This document shows, piece after piece, positions 23,789-31,045 of a stretch of DNA of 32,525 nucleotides. The DNA comes from Acidimicrobiia bacterium (GTDB lineage: Bacteria > Actinomycetota > Acidimicrobiia > Acidimicrobiales > Ilumatobacteraceae). The notes under the pieces are model-generated. The model saw only the letters and a list, made by a program, of their open reading frames with translations, was not told the DNA's origin and did not search any database. Positions within the stretch are counted from its first letter, which is position 1. Each line of letters begins with the position of its first letter. Both the position numbers and the translations under genes were made by a program. The stretch is taken from assembly GCA_010030605.1 (NCBI GenBank), contig RHCK01000001.1, positions 1-32,525 on the forward strand. The letters are read 5' to 3'.

Positions 23789-24451
23789 TCAGCGACTTCC
23801 GTACATTCGCAAAAGGGACACGTAATAGTCGATACGGAATTCACTACCCGCTCGGTCGTAATGGATTCCGTCGCCTTCGAGACGTTGAATGGGAGCATCG
23901 GTGGCCCAGTCGGCGACGAAGAAGTTGTTGGTGGTCGCCGCGGCGAAGTCCAGGGTGGCGTTGATCGCACGCGCCCGTGCGATGCAGTCCTTCATCTGCA
24001 GATTGACCCACACGACGATGTGTTGTTCATCGGCGATCGCCGCGATCCGCGCGATATTGGACTGCGTTTCTTCGATGGGCGCACCGAGGCACGCATCATG
24101 AGCACCCAGTGAGACGAGAGTCAGCCGCGGCAGTGCTCCGAGGTCTCGGAAGTTCTCGATGACATCGGCGCCCTCGGCGACGGACCGGTCCTCGGCGGTT
24201 TCGATGAGCGGGAACCAACCGATGTCGATGATCGCATCGGCCAGACCCAGACCCTCGGTGTCGCGCGTGAGAAAGTCCCCGACGATGAGCACCGTGGGCA
24301 CCGACGCCATGGTCGTGGTGGGAAGAGGCGGATACGTGGTGGGGGCTCCGGAGGCGATCGACGTGGTGGAGGCGTCCCGATCCGAGCCGGACGAGCATGC
24401 GACGAGAGTGATCCCGATGATCACGAGGATCGAACGAGGAATACGACGCAT
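23789..24451 (-). CDS. SGNH/GDSL-hydrolase-like lipoprotein lacking the nucleophile serine
   Basis: 220 residues, exported lipoprotein: a basic start, hydrophobic helix and lipobox LVAC (Cys 19), then a Ser/Thr/Pro linker to about residue 50. The body follows the SGNH layout: VLIVGDFLTRDTEGLG in block I, LVSLGAHDAC in block III and DGIHYDRAGSEF in block V with the Asp-His pair. Block I normally reads GDSL; here residue 60 is Phe (TTT at 24274-24272), one base from Ser TCT. GAHD replaces the common GxND. Either the protein is a non-catalytic relative or it has a changed mechanism. It starts 3 bases after the ispH stop, with AAGG as the Shine-Dalgarno, so it is probably co-transcribed with ispH. 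Confidence 0.75.
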   Translation of the reverse strand: MRRIPRSILVIIGITLVACSSGSDRDASTTSIASGAPTTYPPLPTTTMASVPTVLIVGDFLTRDTEGLGLADAIIDIGWFPLIETAEDRSVAEGADVIENFRDLGALPRLTLVSLGAHDACLGAPIEETQSNIARIAAIADEQHIVVWVNLQMKDCIARARAINATLDFAAATTNNFFVADWATDAPIQRLEGDGIHYDRAGSEFRIDYYVSLLRMYGSR

Positions 24452-24454
24452 GAC

Positions 24455-25489
24455 TCAGCCTTGTAGCGACGCCAAAACGTGGCTGGCGGCCAACGCGCGG
24501 TCGTCGACGAGGGGACGGTCGGCGAGTGAACCACCCGTCATCGCGGTGATCGCCGATTCGATCGCACTTTGCAGGTCACGGAGATTGCGTGGCGGCGGGA
24601 AGTACTCGTCCTCCTCGGTGATCCGCACCTCTTCGACGCCATGCCGAGGAGCGAGTCGGGCGATCACGGCGTCCACGAGCTCCTCGGGAGCCGAGGCCCC
24701 GGCGGTGACGCCGACGATTCCGTCCAAATCGTCGGGGATCTCCGATGCGGTGTTGACGCGGTACACACGATCGCAACCAGCCTCGCGCGCGAGGCGTTCG
24801 AGCGCGCGGGTGTTCGAGGAGTTCGCCGAGCCGATGACGACGATCGCGTTGCATCGAGTGGCCAGCGACATGAGGGCCGATTGACGGTTCGTGGTGGCGA
24901 AACAGAGATCGCTACGTCCCGGTGTCCAGACATCGGGGAAACGTTCCTTCACGCGCACCGCGACCTCGTCCCAGTCCCGATGCGACAAAGTGGTTTGGGC
25001 GAGCAAGGCGACGGGTTGTGCGAAGGTCGGCAGATCGTCGACTTCTTGGATCGATTCGACGCGTGAAATCGCGTCGGGAGCGACGGCCATGGTTCCGACG
25101 GCTTCTTCGTGACCTTCGTGACCCACGTACACGATGCGGTATCCCTTGCCGGCACGAACTTTGACTTCATGATGAACCTTGGTGACGAGAGGGCAGACCG
25201 AATCAACGACCACCGAACCACGTGAACGAGCGGCGGCCACGACCTCTGGTGCCGATCCATGCGCCGACAACATGATCGGTCGCCCTTCGGGAACATCATC
25301 GATGTCGTCCACGAAAACAACGCCAAGGTTCTCGAAGCGCTCGACGACGATCTTGTTGTGCACGATCTCGTGATAGCAGTACACCGGCGGCTCGAAACTG
25401 CGAACCATCCATGCCAATGCCTTGATCGCCATTTCGACTCCGGCACAGAACCCACGTGGAGCGGCGAGCAACACCATGTCCACGGGCAT
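24455..25489 (-). CDS. ispH: 4-hydroxy-3-methylbut-2-enyl diphosphate reductase (IspH/LytB)
   Basis: 344 residues, the last step of the MEP isoprenoid pathway: HMBPP to IPP and DMAPP using a [4Fe-4S] cluster. The three cluster cysteines are conserved: GFCAGV (Cys 15), DSVCPLVTKVH (Cys 99) and DLCFATTNRQ (Cys 196). HNKIV (His 44), SAHG (His 77), GHEGHEE (His 124), TTLS (Thr 167) and NSSNT substrate-binding motifs are all present. TATCCT (25501-25496) ends 6 bases before ATG 25489, with no Shine-Dalgarno, so a leaderless transcript is likely. Divergent from the small ORF and DUF512 gene; first of a three-gene unit with the SGNH-like lipoprotein and CopD-like protein. Confidence 0.97.
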   Translation of the reverse strand: MPVDMVLLAAPRGFCAGVEMAIKALAWMVRSFEPPVYCYHEIVHNKIVVERFENLGVVFVDDIDDVPEGRPIMLSAHGSAPEVVAAARSRGSVVVDSVCPLVTKVHHEVKVRAGKGYRIVYVGHEGHEEAVGTMAVAPDAISRVESIQEVDDLPTFAQPVALLAQTTLSHRDWDEVAVRVKERFPDVWTPGRSDLCFATTNRQSALMSLATRCNAIVVIGSANSSNTRALERLAREAGCDRVYRVNTASEIPDDLDGIVGVTAGASAPEELVDAVIARLAPRHGVEEVRITEEDEYFPPPRNLRDLQSAIESAITAMTGGSLADRPLVDDRALAASHVLASLQG

Positions 25490-25495
25490 GCGTGC

Positions 25496-25537
25496 AGGAT
25501 AACGAACGACCTCGGCCCCGTCGTCGACCGGTAGCCT
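25496..25537. promoter_or_regulatory. divergent promoters: ispH (-) and upstream ORF/DUF512 (+)
   Basis: Minus strand: TATCCT (25501-25496), 6 bases before ATG 25489. Plus strand: TAGCCT (25532-25537), 6 bases before ATG 25544. Both place transcription at the start codon. The plus-strand element points to the 17-codon ORF rather than to the DUF512 gene itself. Confidence 0.45.
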
Positions 25538-25543
25538 CGCCGT

Positions 25544-25597
25544 ATGTCACTCGGAATCCGCCGCTTGGGTCGTCCTCCCGTGGAGTGGACCGCATGA
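25544..25597 (+). CDS. 17-codon upstream ORF overlapping the DUF512 gene start
   Basis: MSLGIRRLGRPPVEWTA. ATG 25544 stands 6 bases after TAGCCT, the same leaderless arrangement as the confirmed genes. Its TGA (25595-25597) overlaps ATG 25594 of the DUF512 gene (ATGA), and the Shine-Dalgarno of the latter (GGAG, 25582-25585) lies inside it. Translation would thus run first through this peptide and re-initiate on the radical SAM gene. The peptide has no family match that I know and shows no run of one amino acid, so classic amino-acid attenuation is not evident; three Arg and two Pro could matter. A small start-stop coincidence cannot be excluded. Confidence 0.42.
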   Translation: MSLGIRRLGRPPVEWTA

Positions 25598-27018
25598 AGC
25601 AGGCGGCTCCCACCGTGGTGGCCGTGACAACCGATTCCCCGGCCGCGACTGCCGGACTGTGTGTCGGTGACGAAGTCCGGTCGATCAATGGCATCGTTCC
25701 TCGCGACATCATCGAGTGGCGCCTGTTGGCCGACGACTCCGAGGTCGATCTGGAGGTCGTCCGCGGTGGTATCGAGCTCGTTCTCGAGATTCGCAAGCGG
25801 GCCGGTGAGACTCTCGGAGCGGAAGTCTCGAGCGCGCTGTTCGACCGGGTTCGCACGTGTGACAACCACTGTGCGTTCTGTTTCATTTATCAATTGCCGC
25901 AGGGGATGAGGCGCAGTCTCTACTTGAAAGACGACGACTACCGACTGAGTTTTCTCTACGGCAATTTCACCACCTTGACTCGCTTCACCGAAGCCGACCT
26001 CGAACGTGTGGTGACCGAGGGACTCTCACCGTTGAACGTGAGCATTCATGCCACCGATCCGATGGTGCGTTCGGAGATGTTGCGCAACCCGCGAGGTGGC
26101 ATGAGCCTGCGTTGGTTGAGGCAACTGTTGAACCATGGCATCGAAGTGAACGGACAACTGGTGGTGTGTCCCGGCGTGAACGATGGCGACGTGCTCGAGG
26201 ACACCATGGTCGGAATTCTGGACCGGTTTCCCGAACTCAAGTCGGTGGCCATCGTTCCTTTGGGCATCAGTCGATTCAACACCGAGTCGTCGATGCGGGC
26301 GCACACCAAAGCCGAGGCCGAGGCAGTCGTCGATCTCGTCGACCGTTGGCAACGAACGTTTCTCGACGTACTCGGGCGCCGATTGGTGTTCGCCGCCGAT
26401 GAGTACTACCTCATGGCCGAGCGTCCCTTTCCCGCCGGTGAGGACTACGAGGGCTTCGGGATGCACGAGGACGGCATCGGAATGGCGCGCACTTTCGAAT
26501 GGGAATTCACGGGGCGGCTGGAGGTGCCGACCGGGCCGCAGAGCGGGTTTTTCGCCTGGGTCGATGGTGCACCGGCCGAGGGATATCGAGCGGTCCGCAA
26601 CCCGGCCGGTGACACCGGACTGCGCGAGAGCGGAACATCGGTGCCGGTGTCGCTCGGTCGTAAATCGACCGTCGAATCATGCGCGTCCAATTCGAGCCTT
26701 CCGGTGGGAGTTCTCACGAGTTCATACGGTGCTCGGGTCATTGGTCCTCTCGTGGCGTCCCTGGGGCGCGGTGATGTTCGGGTGATCGAGGTTCCGAACA
26801 CCTACTTCGGTGGCAACACGGGTGTCACCGGCTTGATGGTGGGCGAGGACATATCGCGGGTTCTCGCAGGTGAACCGACCGGTCACCGGTACCTTGTACC
26901 CGATGTGTGCTTGTCCGAGGGTCGGTTTCTCGATGGTCTCACCGTGGCCGATCTCCCGCGCGAGGTGGAGATCATTCCCACCGACGGCATTTCCCTTCGT
27001 CGTGCGTTGGGTGGATGA
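25594..27018 (+). CDS. DUF512-type radical SAM protein with N-terminal PDZ-like domain
   Basis: 474 residues. An N-terminal PDZ-like region (PAATAGLCVGDEVRSINGI, about 15-70) is followed by CDNHCAFC (Cys 89, 93 and 96), the CxxxCxxC cluster of radical SAM enzymes, then the radical SAM barrel with LNVSIHATDP and NGQLVVCPGVNDG, and the C-terminal DUF512 part with RLVFAADEYYLMAERPFP and NTYFGGNTGVTGLMVGEDI. The reaction is unknown. It precedes der as in many Firmicutes and related genomes, suggesting a role tied to ribosome or membrane biogenesis. ATG 25594 overlaps the stop of the 17-codon ORF; der begins 3 bases after its stop. Confidence 0.9.
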   Translation: MKQAAPTVVAVTTDSPAATAGLCVGDEVRSINGIVPRDIIEWRLLADDSEVDLEVVRGGIELVLEIRKRAGETLGAEVSSALFDRVRTCDNHCAFCFIYQLPQGMRRSLYLKDDDYRLSFLYGNFTTLTRFTEADLERVVTEGLSPLNVSIHATDPMVRSEMLRNPRGGMSLRWLRQLLNHGIEVNGQLVVCPGVNDGDVLEDTMVGILDRFPELKSVAIVPLGISRFNTESSMRAHTKAEAEAVVDLVDRWQRTFLDVLGRRLVFAADEYYLMAERPFPAGEDYEGFGMHEDGIGMARTFEWEFTGRLEVPTGPQSGFFAWVDGAPAEGYRAVRNPAGDTGLRESGTSVPVSLGRKSTVESCASNSSLPVGVLTSSYGARVIGPLVASLGRGDVRVIEVPNTYFGGNTGVTGLMVGEDISRVLAGEPTGHRYLVPDVCLSEGRFLDGLTVADLPREVEIIPTDGISLRRALGG

Positions 27019-27021
27019 ACG

Positions 27022-28377
27022 ATGACCGAGATCCAAGAGACTCAGTTGCCGGTCGTGGTGATCGTGGGCCGGCCGAACGTGGGCAAGAGCACCCTTTTCA
27101 ATCGTTTCATCGGGGAGCAGGCCGCGATCGTCGAAGACCGCCCCGGGGTCACCCGTGATCGCAAGGAGTTGGAAGCCGAATGGTTGGGGCGTCGATTCCG
27201 TTTGGTCGACACCGGTGGGTGGTTGCCGGCCGGATCGGAACTCGATGCGAAGGTGAGCCGACAAGTCGAGGCCGCCGTGCGTTCGGCGGATCTCATCCTT
27301 TTTCTCACCGATGGCTCGGTGGGCGTCACCGACGAGGACGAAGCAGTGGCTTCGTGGCTCCGAAAGGTGAAGCCACCCGTGATGTTGGTGGTGAACAAAG
27401 CCGACAACGACCGTCGTGAAGCGGATCGATGGGAGTTCCTCGCTCTCGGATTGGGCGAGCCGTATCCGGTGAGCGCGTTGCACGGACGGCGTGCCGGTGA
27501 CTTGCTCGATGAGATCATCTCGCGCGTGCCCGATGCTCCACTGAGCGAGGAGTATCAGGAGTCGTACGGACTCGACGAGGACATCGTGGTGGTGGGGGAC
27601 CAGAAGCCGCCCCGAGTCGCTCTGATCGGTCGACCGAACGTGGGCAAGAGCACCCTGTTCAATCGACTAGTGGGCGAGGACCGCTCGGTGGTTCACGACA
27701 TGCCGGGCACCACGCGCGACGCCATCGACACGTTGGTCGAGACCGAGGACGGACCGGTCGTCTTCGTGGACACCGCCGGAATGCGCCGTCGCTCGCGCAT
27801 CGACGACACCGCCGAGTACTACTCGCTCGTTCGCGCTTTGCGGGCCGTCGATGCATCCGACATCGCACTCTTCGTGATCGACGCGACCCAAGGTGTCACC
27901 GCCCAGGATCAACGTCTCGCCGAACGTGTCGATGCCGCCGGCTGTCCGATCGTGATCTTGTTGAACAAGTGGGAACTGATCGAGGACCTCGAGGATCGCG
28001 AACGCATCGAACTCGAAGTGAAACGCAAGTTGTACTTCATGGACGACGCGCCGGTGTTGAAGATCTCGGCGTTGACGGGCAAGGGCGTGCACAAACTCCG
28101 ACCGGTGCTGCAAGAGGCGATCGAGCAGTATCACCGCCGTGTTCCCACGCGCGACGTGAATCGCGTGATCGCCGATGCCCAACAGCGCCAGCCAGCCGCC
28201 GGAGGCGCCAAGGTCATGTACGCGATCCAAGGGGCCACCGATCCGCCGACGTTCACGTTGTTCGTCAACCGCGAACTTCCTCACACCTATTTGCGGTATC
28301 TCGAACGCTCCATTCGCGAGGCATTCGGTTTCGGCTCGACACCGCTGAAGTTGCGCGTACGCAAGCGAGGCGACTGA
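27022..28377 (+). CDS. der: ribosome biogenesis GTPase Der (EngA)
   Basis: 451 residues with two tandem GTPase domains and a C-terminal KH-like domain. Domain 1 has GRPNVGKS (16-23), DTGG (G3) and NKAD (G4). Domain 2, from about residue 200, has GRPNVGKS, DTAGMRRRSRI (G3) and NKWE (G4), then the KH-like part ending FGFGSTPLKLRVRKRGD. It binds the 50S subunit late in assembly and is usually essential. The gene is 3 bases after the DUF512 stop and directly abuts the zinc-ribbon gene, so the three form an operon. Nothing is missing or altered in the motifs. Confidence 0.97.
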   Translation: MTEIQETQLPVVVIVGRPNVGKSTLFNRFIGEQAAIVEDRPGVTRDRKELEAEWLGRRFRLVDTGGWLPAGSELDAKVSRQVEAAVRSADLILFLTDGSVGVTDEDEAVASWLRKVKPPVMLVVNKADNDRREADRWEFLALGLGEPYPVSALHGRRAGDLLDEIISRVPDAPLSEEYQESYGLDEDIVVVGDQKPPRVALIGRPNVGKSTLFNRLVGEDRSVVHDMPGTTRDAIDTLVETEDGPVVFVDTAGMRRRSRIDDTAEYYSLVRALRAVDASDIALFVIDATQGVTAQDQRLAERVDAAGCPIVILLNKWELIEDLEDRERIELEVKRKLYFMDDAPVLKISALTGKGVHKLRPVLQEAIEQYHRRVPTRDVNRVIADAQQRQPAAGGAKVMYAIQGATDPPTFTLFVNRELPHTYLRYLERSIREAFGFGSTPLKLRVRKRGD

Positions 28378-28647
28378 ATGCCGTTTTGCGAGGAATGCGC
28401 GAAGTATTGGGCGCCTTCGTCGATGCGCGAGGACGGTTCGTGTCCGTCGTGCGGACGAGTTCTCGAGACGCCGAAGGTGGCCAGCACCACTCCGACCCAT
28501 CGTCGAGTCACTGCCGAGAATCTGGACATTCGCAAATTGGCATCGGGTGAGGTCGACGTGGACGCCAAGGCGCCGTGGCACTTCAAACTGCTGGTGGTGG
28601 CGTTGTGCGTTTACCTTGGCTGGCGGGTGGTCGACCTGTTTCTGTGA
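28378..28647 (+). CDS. small zinc-ribbon protein with C-terminal membrane helix
   Basis: 89 residues. N-terminal MPFCEECAKYWAP and CPSCGRVL give two CxxC knuckles (Cys 4/7 and about 22/25) for one zinc. A polar linker of some 35 residues leads to a single helix, FKLLVVALCVYLGWRVVDLFL, at the C-terminus, so the ribbon probably faces the cytoplasm as a tail-anchored protein. Its ATG follows the der stop without any gap (TGAATG), so it is very likely translated with der. I know no function; similar short C-terminal-anchor proteins occur in actinobacteria. Confidence 0.8.
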   Translation: MPFCEECAKYWAPSSMREDGSCPSCGRVLETPKVASTTPTHRRVTAENLDIRKLASGEVDVDAKAPWHFKLLVVALCVYLGWRVVDLFL

Positions 28648-28660
28648 CTCGTCACCCCGA

Positions 28661-28666
28661 TAGGGT
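28661..28666 (+). promoter_or_regulatory. possible -10 element of tRNA-Pro
   Basis: TAGGGT predicts a start near 28673, about 20 bases before the mature tRNA; TATCGC at 28677-28682 is a weaker alternative. Confidence 0.3.
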
Positions 28667-28693
28667 GGCCAGCACATATCGCCGCACACATCT

Positions 28694-28770
28694 CGGGCTG
28701 TGGCGCAGCTTGGTAGCGCGCTTGACTGGGGGTCAAGAGGTCGCAGGTTCAAGTCCTGTCAGCCCGACCA
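28694..28770 (+). tRNA. tRNA-Pro (anticodon GGG)
   Basis: A complete 77-base cloverleaf. Acceptor arms are CGGGCTG and CAGCCCG with discriminator A and encoded CCA at 28768-28770. The anticodon stem CTTGA/TCAAG encloses loop CTGGGGG, giving GGG at 28728-28730. The T arm has GCAGG-TTCAAGT-CCTGT. The D arm starts TGGCGCAGCTTGGTAGCGC. It reads CCC and CCU codons for proline. Confidence 0.97.
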
Positions 28771-28776
28771 ACGAAT

Positions 28777-28803
28777 GCCCCGGGGTCTTTCAGGCCCCGG
28801 GGC
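28777..28803 (+). terminator. intrinsic terminator after tRNA-Pro
   Basis: A 9-bp GC stem, GCCCCGGGG with CCCCGGGGC, around a 9-base loop, is followed by GTTTTCGTT. It begins 6 bases after the CCA end of the tRNA. Confidence 0.85.
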
Positions 28804-28866
28804 GTTTTCGTTCTCGCGAGTGAAAACCTTTGCTCGCGTTTCCCGTCCCGTGAACCGTCGCGGCAC

Positions 28867-28872
28867 TACCGT
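28867..28872 (+). promoter_or_regulatory. -10 element, leaderless start of the NDP-forming acyl-CoA synthetase gene
   Basis: TACCGT ends 7 bases before ATG 28880; the intervening TGTGCAA contains no Shine-Dalgarno. It also shows that transcription of this gene begins after the tRNA terminator. Confidence 0.4.
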
Positions 28873-28879
28873 TGTGCAA

Positions 28880-31039
28880 ATGGCCGCCCCCACCTCGCGC
28901 ACCTTGTCCGAATCAGCGTCGAAGGACTTGTTGCGATCGTTCGGAGTGCCGATGGCCGACGAGCGCGAGGTGACCGACGCCGCGGGCGCGCTGGCCGCGG
29001 CCGCCGAACTGGGATTCCCGGTGGTGGCGAAGTTGTGCGGAGATGCGATCGCCCACAAGACCGAACGCGGTTTGGTGCGTTTGAAATTGGGGTCCGAGGA
29101 TGCGGTGCGTCAGGCCGCCGCGGAATTGTTGGCGGCCGCTCGACCCGATGATGGTCCCGTGACGGTGCTCGTGGCCCCGATGGTTCAGGGCAACCGGGAA
29201 CTCATCGCCGGAGTGGTTCGCGACGCTCAATTCGGCGCCAGCGTGATGTTGGGAGTGGGCGGAATCCTGGCCGAGGCCGTGGCCGACGTCGTGTTTCGGC
29301 CCGCACCACTCGATCGTGTGACCGCGGGCGAGATGATTTCGGATCTCGCCACTCAAAAGTTGCTCGGTGAATTCCGAGGAGAGGCGGCCATCGATCGTGA
29401 ACGCCTGATCGATGTTCTCGTGGGGCTCGGACGGCTGGCCCATGAGCGATCCGATGTGGCGAGCGTCGATGTCAATCCCTTGATCGTGCGCGCCGATGGA
29501 ACGCCCGTGGCGGTCGATGCCCTCGTCGAACTCGCGGAGTCGTCCGTCGAGCGGTCGGTCGCTCGACCCCGGCCGACCGATGACCAATTCCGGGCCTTGT
29601 TCGAACCCCGTGGAGTTCTGGTGACCGGAGCGTCGACGCATCCGGGCAAGTTCGGGTTCGTGTCGTTGCACAACATCCTCGCCGGCGGCTACGCCGGCGG
29701 GTTGTACGGCACCAATCTGCAAGGAGAAACGGTTCTCGGCGTCAAGACGGTGGCCGACATCGCCGAACTGCCCGACGACAAGATCGATCTCGTCTTCGTG
29801 TGCACTCCGGCCTCGGCCAATCCGGATTTGTTGCGAGCCTGCGCCGCCAAAGGAGTCAAGGCGGCCTTTCTGACCTCGGCCGGATACGGCGAGGCCGGTG
29901 AGGAAGGAAAAAAGTCCGAACTCGAACTGATCGCGCTCGCCGACGAGTTGGGAATTCTTCTGGCGGGACCGAACGGGCAAGGCGTGGTCAGCACTCCGGC
30001 CAAACTGTGCGCCCAGATCGTGGCCCCGTACCCGCCTCCGGGACGCATTGGCGTGGCGAGTCAGAGTGGAAACTTCGTGTCGTCGTTCATGAATTACGCG
30101 CGCGCGACCGGAGTCGGAATCAGTCGCGCGGTGTCGGCCGGAAATGCGGCGGCCGTGACCGTGGCCGACTATCTGGATTTCTACGCCGACGATCCCGCGA
30201 CATCGGTCGGTTTGGCCTACGTCGAAGGCATCGCCGACGGACGCACACTCATGACACGGTTGGCGTCCGTGGCGGCGCGCAAACCCCTGGTGCTCGTGAA
30301 GGGTGGCGCGACCGAAGGTGGTGCCAAGGCCGCCGCGTCGCACACCGGAGCTCTGGCCGCCAACGACAAGGTGTTCGACGGATTCTGTCGCGCCGCCGGT
30401 ATCACGCGAGCGGCCACGGTGGAGGAAGCGTTCGAGGCGGCGGCAACTTTTGCGACTCAGCCGCTGCCGGCCGGACCGAACGTGGTGGTCATGACCACCG
30501 CCGGTGGTTGGGGTGTCGTGACGTCCGACGCGATCACGCGTGATGGTCAACTGAATCTGATGGAGTTGCCCGATGACCTACGTCGAATGATCGACACGAA
30601 GTTGCCACCCCGTTGGAGCAAGGGGAACCCGGTGGACTGTGCCGGCGGCGAAACCCGCGACACGATTCCCGAGGTTCTCGAGATGATCGCCACGCATCCC
30701 GATGTTCACGCCATCATCTACCTGGGCATCGGCATTCAATCGAACCAAGCGCGTTTGATGCGCGAGGGCGGCTTCCACCCCGATCACGGGCTGGATCGCA
30801 TCGTCGCCTATCACGAACGACAGGACCAACGTTTCGCCGAGGCAGCCGATGAACTTTCGCGTCGCACCGGCAAGCCGATTCTGACCGCGACCGAATTGGC
30901 CACCGCCGATCCGGAGAACCCCGGTCCGGCCACCGTGCGCGCCACGGGCCGCTTGTGTTATCCGTCCGGCAATCGTGCGGTGACGGCTCTCGGTCATTTG
31001 TATCGTGCGGCCCAGTACCGCTCACGGCGAGGTCGTTGA
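28880..31039 (+). CDS. acyl-CoA synthetase (NDP-forming), fused ATP-grasp and CoA-ligase domains
   Basis: 719 residues. The N-terminal 230 residues are an ATP-grasp (beta) part with FPVVAKLCGDAIAHKTERGLVRL and VDVNPLIV; then comes a CoA-binding Rossmann part (RGVLVTGASTHPGKFGF, about 250-380) and the succinyl-CoA-synthetase-like alpha part with GPNGQGVV and SHTGALAAND, whose His near 488 corresponds to the phosphorylated His of the family. It interconverts acyl-CoA plus NDP plus phosphate with acid plus CoA plus NTP, or is a related Pat-like CoA ligase; the order beta-then-alpha is one of the known arrangements. The upstream frame runs through the tRNA and is not coding. ATG 28880 is set by TACCGT 7 bases before it. 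Confidence 0.92.
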   Translation: MAAPTSRTLSESASKDLLRSFGVPMADEREVTDAAGALAAAAELGFPVVAKLCGDAIAHKTERGLVRLKLGSEDAVRQAAAELLAAARPDDGPVTVLVAPMVQGNRELIAGVVRDAQFGASVMLGVGGILAEAVADVVFRPAPLDRVTAGEMISDLATQKLLGEFRGEAAIDRERLIDVLVGLGRLAHERSDVASVDVNPLIVRADGTPVAVDALVELAESSVERSVARPRPTDDQFRALFEPRGVLVTGASTHPGKFGFVSLHNILAGGYAGGLYGTNLQGETVLGVKTVADIAELPDDKIDLVFVCTPASANPDLLRACAAKGVKAAFLTSAGYGEAGEEGKKSELELIALADELGILLAGPNGQGVVSTPAKLCAQIVAPYPPPGRIGVASQSGNFVSSFMNYARATGVGISRAVSAGNAAAVTVADYLDFYADDPATSVGLAYVEGIADGRTLMTRLASVAARKPLVLVKGGATEGGAKAAASHTGALAANDKVFDGFCRAAGITRAATVEEAFEAAATFATQPLPAGPNVVVMTTAGGWGVVTSDAITRDGQLNLMELPDDLRRMIDTKLPPRWSKGNPVDCAGGETRDTIPEVLEMIATHPDVHAIIYLGIGIQSNQARLMREGGFHPDHGLDRIVAYHERQDQRFAEAADELSRRTGKPILTATELATADPENPGPATVRATGRLCYPSGNRAVTALGHLYRAAQYRSRRGR

Positions 31040-31045
31040 CCGAAC

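Noticed and set aside
28700..28879. Upstream extension of the NDP-forming synthetase frame
   Set aside because: It runs through tRNA-Pro and its terminator, so it cannot be coding.
28913..30550. 545-codon minus-strand open frame
   Set aside because: It is entirely antisense to the NDP-forming acyl-CoA synthetase, whose domain order and motifs are continuous.
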